Source of the DNA: Bdellovibrionales bacterium RBG_16_40_8
GTDB lineage: Bacteria; Bdellovibrionota; Bdellovibrionia; Bdellovibrionales; UBA1609
NCBI GenBank assembly: GCA_001769925.1
Contig: MEPT01000029.1
Coordinates: 13,278 to 22,020, forward strand
Reading direction: 5' to 3'
DNA: 8,743 nt
This document shows, one piece after another, positions 5,736 to 8,743 of the stretch. Within the stretch, counting starts at the first letter, position 1. The number at the start of each line of letters is the position of its first letter. A program made the position numbers and the translations under genes. The notes under the pieces were generated by a model, which was not told the origin of the DNA, did not search any database, and worked only from the letters and a program-made list of their open reading frames with translations.

Positions 5736-7083
5736 TATTTAAAATTCTCAAATTCCCGTTGATAATTTCATTGGACGCTTTTTGAAATAGTTTTTCGTTT
5801 TCGAATGAGCCAGTGTTTAAAAGACTTTTAGCCGCTATAATGCCAAGTTCATTGTTAAACTCATCCATCTCTTTCTCGATACGTGGTTGCCTTGGATTTT
5901 GTTCGTGTGCGTTAAGAAATTCACGAGCAGAAGATTCATTTAGATCTCGAGTAATAAGGCCAGACCAAACATAGTGCCTAAACGCATCAGCTTTTCCATT
6001 AACCCCGCTTTGGGGGTAGAGCTTTTCTGCATTATTTTCGGCAATCATTGCATTGTAAAAAACAATAGCAGATTGAATAGGATATTTTTTAACTAGAGTT
6101 TTCTCTGAATCATTTAATGTCGGATACTGGGATGCCATATACCCCAAAAGTTTTAACGAGAACTCCTCAAGTATCTTTTGAATTTCATCAAGAGGGGGCA
6201 TTGTTGAAGCTAAAATAATGGGCTGAACATCGGACCTAACGGGATTAAGAAAGTAGTCCGAGACGGCAATGCGTTGACTCGTGTTTTCAGGATTTATGAA
6301 TGTGATAGTTTGTGACTCGAAATCGTGGCTAGTAGTTAGGGCTAGAATTGGTGTTTTCGGTATGCGTGAGGCGAAATAGTTAGTTGGTAATTTTTCTTTT
6401 GATCTTAACGATTCAATGCGTTCTTTGTAAGCGGCAAATTCATAGTATTGGCCCGTCACAAGACTTTTAGCGTCTTTTATTTCTTGTGGGAGAATTTCAT
6501 CTATAATTTGCGTTCTTAAACGAGAGGGTAGGATAAACTTGGCATTCCGATCTGCTTTATTTAAAAATTTCTTAAGATTTTCCGGGTAGTCTTCATAATG
6601 GGTGCGATTTTCCAGGTTCCAGATGAGCGTCTGTGCTGTAGGTGCATCTAGCTGGCTTAAATTTATGAGTGGAATAATTTGTTTTATCAATTGAATATCT
6701 GGCAACCCCTGAACCCATTGAAAAATTTCGTTTTGAGTTGGGATAGCTTTCTTGCTGGATGCGCAAAACGAATTAAATTTCAAGGTGGTCTTGGTTCTTG
6801 CTGGAAATAGAATTCCCTGTTGGTCTGTTCTTGTAATGTTGTAGAATGCGATCAGAACTTTAATAAATTTTCTTTGGTTTTCGGGATTATTTAAGTTGCC
6901 AATTTTTTTTATTTGCTGGCGAACTTTATCGGGGGTGCTAAAATCGACTTCGGTCTCGTAGTTTGGTTTATAGTCATTGAAAATGATATCGCCGCCGATA
7001 GGTTTTGAAGCGCAGCTTGGCAATAAATTTAATAATATTAAAATTATCAGGAGTTTGAGTTTAACGTGGAGGGGGCCTTTCAT
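5725..7083 (-). CDS. Large lipoprotein with a conserved DAFRH/HE/MD-NN C-terminal domain
   Basis: 452 residues. The signal peptide carries a basic start, a long Leu/Ile core (8-21) and lipobox L21-P-S-C24. The N-terminal 330 residues are mixed helix and strand with no family I recognise. Residues about 355-415 hold a compact motif set: N362-G-K-A-D366-A-F-R369-H370, W373, A392-H393-E394, M406-D407, N410-N411, G414. This order (ADAFRH..W, then AHE, then MD..NN..G) is a domain I recall at the C-termini of polymorphic-toxin and effector-like proteins, possibly catalogued as DUF6973 (name not verified). The invariant His/Glu/Asp set suggests a hydrolase, but the activity is unknown to me. AAAGG lies 6 nt before the ATG. 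The start overlaps the nucleotidyltransferase stop as ATGA and the end overlaps the next gene by 11 nt. Confidence 0.82.
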   Translation of the reverse strand: MKGPLHVKLKLLIILILLNLLPSCASKPIGGDIIFNDYKPNYETEVDFSTPDKVRQQIKKIGNLNNPENQRKFIKVLIAFYNITRTDQQGILFPARTKTTLKFNSFCASSKKAIPTQNEIFQWVQGLPDIQLIKQIIPLINLSQLDAPTAQTLIWNLENRTHYEDYPENLKKFLNKADRNAKFILPSRLRTQIIDEILPQEIKDAKSLVTGQYYEFAAYKERIESLRSKEKLPTNYFASRIPKTPILALTTSHDFESQTITFINPENTSQRIAVSDYFLNPVRSDVQPIILASTMPPLDEIQKILEEFSLKLLGYMASQYPTLNDSEKTLVKKYPIQSAIVFYNAMIAENNAEKLYPQSGVNGKADAFRHYVWSGLITRDLNESSAREFLNAHEQNPRQPRIEKEMDEFNNELGIIAAKSLLNTGSFENEKLFQKASNEIINGNLRILNNEK

Positions 7084-7631
7084 TTGCGGCCTTTCTTGGT
7101 ATTTAGACCTTTCAGCTTATTTTTGAACTCGTCAAACTTGGTTTTTTCACCTTCCAGCGCGGACCATTCTTCAATTTGTTTGATTTTAATAGGATGAAAA
7201 TTTGCAACTAACAGAGCCTGATCCAAGCTCTGTCGATCTCGCCAATGATAAAAGGCTGCAAGCCGGTCCATGACACATTGAGTGGGTGATAGCAGTCGTA
7301 GTGTAAATCCCTTGCGTTCAATTTTTCCATCAGGCTTCATTGGTGAGTTGCCAATAATCAATTGCGACCCTGTAAATTCAACAGAAAAGTCAGTGTCATC
7401 GTGGTAAAAGTCTTTGCCCACATTTTTAAAGCCAAGGTTTTTCATGACTTGAGTAATGGTTTTGTGATCAGTCGCGCTTAAAAAGTCAGCATCCATAGAT
7501 ACGTATTTGCCAGTCGAATAAATGGCAACCACTGCGCCACCCGTAAGAATGACGTCAATATCATGCTTTTTAAGTTCGGCGGCTACAGCAATCGCAAATT
7601 GCTCGAGAGTCATTTTTTTTGTTAGCTTCAT
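7080..7631 (-). CDS. Nucleotidyltransferase, AbiEii/DUF6036-like, possible TA component
   Basis: 183 residues. The pol-beta-type nucleotidyltransferase core is visible: T30-G-G32-A-V-V-A-I-Y38, then M46-D47-A-D49-F, then D79-T-D81-F as the third carboxylate region. The block SPTQCVMDRLAAFYHW (115-130) followed by RDRQSLDQALLVA is a signature of small NTases beside winged-helix regulators. All presumed metal-binding acidic residues are present, so it should be active. Proteins of this kind act as toxins that add nucleotides to RNA or protein in AbiE/MenT-like systems (family knowledge; role here inferred). The start overlaps the regulator stop as TAATG, and the stop overlaps the lipoprotein start as ATGA. 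Its product is cytosolic. Confidence 0.85.
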   Translation of the reverse strand: MKLTKKMTLEQFAIAVAAELKKHDIDVILTGGAVVAIYSTGKYVSMDADFLSATDHKTITQVMKNLGFKNVGKDFYHDDTDFSVEFTGSQLIIGNSPMKPDGKIERKGFTLRLLSPTQCVMDRLAAFYHWRDRQSLDQALLVANFHPIKIKQIEEWSALEGEKTKFDEFKNKLKGLNTKKGRK

Positions 7632-7960
7632 TACAGTTTTTTTCCCGTACGGCGTGGTCGTCTGCGCTGACGATAGTATTGTTCAATTTCACTTGCAGAG
7701 AGCAGTGAAAGAGATTTTTCAAGCAAAGCCTCGAGTTCTTTTTTGTACGGGCATCTGGGGCTTATTTGAAACATACGAATATTTCCGACGTTTCGTCCCA
7801 CCAATACGCCGCCATTCTCCATTTTTATGAGTTGTTTTCGAACTTGAGATTTAGGTAGATCAAATGTTTGGGCAATTCCTGAGGTGTGACCCTCGCCATA
7901 ATTGGCTATATAAAGTAAAACGCGTTCCGCAGTTTGATTGCCAAATAGTGTTTCAAGCAT
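7631..7960 (-). CDS. Winged-helix regulator, probable antitoxin/repressor of the operon
   Basis: 109 residues. Residues 1-66 form a winged helix: helix 1 (ERVLLYIANYG), helix 2 (TSGIAQTFDL), recognition helix (KSQVRKQLIKMENGGVL), and wing (VGRNVGNIRMFQIS). This is an ArsR/MarR-like arrangement. The C-terminus is helical and ends strongly basic (YRQRRRPRRTGKKL), suited to nucleic acid or toxin contact. It is the first gene of the operon, directly before the nucleotidyltransferase. Such pairs occur as TA-like modules in which the wHTH protein represses and antagonises. There is no Shine-Dalgarno before ATG 7960. The candidate -10 box lies 11 nt upstream and inverted repeats lie at 7964-8000. 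Confidence 0.82.
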   Translation of the reverse strand: MLETLFGNQTAERVLLYIANYGEGHTSGIAQTFDLPKSQVRKQLIKMENGGVLVGRNVGNIRMFQISPRCPYKKELEALLEKSLSLLSASEIEQYYRQRRRPRRTGKKL

Positions 7961-7963
7961 AAA

Positions 7964-8000
7964 ATGATGGTATCATAAAGTAGTACGAAAGGTCTACTTT
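7964..8000. promoter_or_regulatory. Promoter/operator region of the wHTH-NTase operon
   Basis: On the - strand TATGAT (7977-7972) matches the -10 consensus at five of six bases, 11 nt before the ATG, predicting a 5' leader of only a few nt. No good -35 was seen. Two inverted repeats abut it: ATGAT-GGT-ATCAT (7964-7976) and AAAGTAG-10nt-CTACTTT (7977-8000). The second is the better operator candidate for the first gene's wHTH product. Confidence 0.5.
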
Positions 8001-8090
8001 GTAGTGCATATAAAAATCAAGAAATAGTAATGTGGCCCTTGTCGGGCCCGCGCTATGAAAAAGATTAATAATTTCAATAGGTTATAAATT

Positions 8091-8128
8091 TGGCGTGGGC
8101 TGCGAGATGATCTTCGCAACTTTTTGCT
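8091..8128 (+). repeat. 38-bp direct repeat, right copy
   Basis: Matches 4461-4498 at 35 of 38 bases. In the WRGLRDDLRNFLL frame it stays open to 8277-8279 but is closed by a stop at 8085-8087 and has no start, so it is a fragment and not a gene. It lies in the 285-nt gap 7961-8245, which otherwise holds the operator region and two GC-rich hairpins. Confidence 0.8.
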
Positions 8129-8228
8129 GTCAGAGCGAAACTATTCGATGCAGAATTTCGCGGTCAAGTTTGAAGAGTTGCGACAATCGAGCAACAAAAG
8201 GATTTATTTAATGCAGAAATCACATGGC

Positions 8229-8242
8229 CGCCGGCCTCGGCG
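8229..8242 (-). terminator. GC-rich hairpin just after the 88-residue gene
   Basis: On the - strand CGCCG-AGGC-CGGCG forms a perfect 5-bp stem starting 4 nt after the stop codon. There is no T tract, so termination is uncertain. Confidence 0.3.
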
Positions 8243-8245
8243 CCT

Positions 8246-8512
8246 TCACGCATTCTTAAAGTGGGAACATTCTGGCTGAACGGTTTCTGTTGAAAAGCAT
8301 TGCCATGCATTGAATGACTCCCAATAGGGAATGGCATCTAGTGCGGAACTTAAAACAGATAATTCCTCTCGATCAAGAACTTCCATCGCTTGGTCTTCGG
8401 GGCTTAACAGGTCGTAGTGATTAATTGTTGTCATAGATAAACAAGAAATGCTCGCCGTTACAATAATAAATATCCTGAGCCGTTTATTCCAAACGAGAGA
8501 TGTTTTGGTCAT
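8246..8512 (-). CDS. Small exported or membrane-anchored protein of unknown function
   Basis: 88 residues. A basic N-terminus (NKRLR) precedes a hydrophobic segment at about 13-30 (RIFIIVTASISCLSMTTI), either a signal peptide or an N-terminal anchor. The SISC sequence is a poor lipobox because -3 is Ser, so lipidation is doubtful. The remainder is acidic (SPEDQAMEVLDREELSVL) with W64, W70 and two cysteines C72 and C82 that could pair in the periplasm. The start overlaps the upstream stop as ATGA, so it is coupled to the lyase-like gene. A periplasmic partner or immunity protein for that enzyme is a possible reading but is inference only. No family recognised. Confidence 0.68.
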   Translation of the reverse strand: MTKTSLVWNKRLRIFIIVTASISCLSMTTINHYDLLSPEDQAMEVLDREELSVLSSALDAIPYWESFNAWQCFSTETVQPECSHFKNA

Positions 8513-8743
8513 TTCTGCGACTCCTTCAATTTGTCATAGTAATCGATAACCCTATTTATAAGTTTTTTGCCTTTTTTCTCAGCCTTGTATTTTTGAATGG
8601 CCTCATTCCAAGAGATTTCGCGTCCAGCAGCCGAATTCGCAATTTGTTTTTTGCGAAAGAGCCACCGGATGCCTGCGCAGATATTTAGATTTGGATCGGA
8701 CATATCTACCTGATCAACATGTACGAGTTGATCCTTGAGTTCG
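8509..8743 (-). CDS. C-terminal part of a lysozyme/transglycosylase-like protein, cut by window edge
   Basis: The frame is open to the right edge, so ATG 8703 is probably internal and 77 residues are the C-terminal end of a larger protein. The visible stretch DQVDMSDPNLNICAGIRWLF, followed by SWNEAIQKYK, resembles the end of SLT-type lytic transglycosylase or lysozyme-like domains (DP..NI.AG..WL, then a helix with W..AI..YK). The catalytic Glu would lie outside the window. The tail is very basic (KAEKKGKK). The domain call is from a short motif and is moderate. It is followed by a coupled small exported protein (ATGA overlap). Confidence 0.55.
   Translation of the reverse strand, partial: ELKDQLVHVDQVDMSDPNLNICAGIRWLFRKKQIANSAAGREISWNEAIQKYKAEKKGKKLINRVIDYYDKLKESQK

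Noticed and set aside
8034..8048. GGCCC-TTGTC-GGGCC hairpin as a terminator
   Set aside because: Stem is only 5 bp and neither side has a T tract; kept as a structural note only.
8091..8279. Open frame downstream of the right repeat copy as a gene
   Set aside because: Stop immediately upstream (8085-8087), no start codon with a ribosome site before the repeat, and no recognisable domain; best read as a remnant.

Overview
The window looks like an accessory island of a Gram-negative bacterium with a moderately AT-rich genome. The evidence is the number of Sec signal peptides and lipoboxes, a peptidoglycan-lyase-like tail, and an exported toxin that needs an envelope context. Tight ATGA/TAATG gene overlaps and secreted or lipoprotein cargo would fit Bdellovibrionota, but the lineage is a guess from style, not from a marker gene. 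No rRNA, tRNA, CRISPR array or intact insertion sequence was seen.

Left, + strand (1-3530): an overlapping series of four genes. They are a lipoprotein whose signal peptide is cut by the window edge, an exported helical protein, and an exported polymorphic-toxin-like protein (signal peptide, helical stalk, pre-toxin 'TG' domain, compact C-terminal His-containing toxin module). The last is a small cytosolic CPCC/CxCC zinc-ribbon-like protein, the natural candidate for immunity protein. The first three overlap by 4 and 17 nt, which suggests one co-translated secretion and toxin unit.

Middle (3531-5240): two type II toxin-antitoxin loci placed back to back. On the - strand is an intact toxin-first pair (toxin, then XRE antitoxin, overlapping by 14 nt). 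Its promoter overlaps a perfect 18-bp palindrome and predicts a leaderless transcript. On the + strand is an intact HigA-like antitoxin behind a RelE/HigB-like toxin broken by deletions, with its own imperfect palindrome. Both palindromes share TGACA/TGTCA half-sites.

Right, - strand (7960-5241): a four-gene, fully overlapping operon of winged-helix regulator, nucleotidyltransferase, large lipoprotein with a conserved DAFRH..W / HE / MD..NN..G C-terminal domain, and a membrane-anchored BamE/SmpA-like protein. The first two resemble a toxin-antitoxin pair. Their tight coupling to two envelope proteins is unusual and is the best candidate here for an undescribed system. A near-exact 38-bp direct repeat (4461-4498 and 8091-8128) brackets the broken TA locus plus this operon.

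Far right, - strand (8743-8246): the C-terminal end of a protein resembling the last part of a lysozyme/transglycosylase domain, overlapping a small exported or membrane-anchored 88-residue protein. Overall the window reads as a cluster of antagonism, addiction and envelope-targeting genes.
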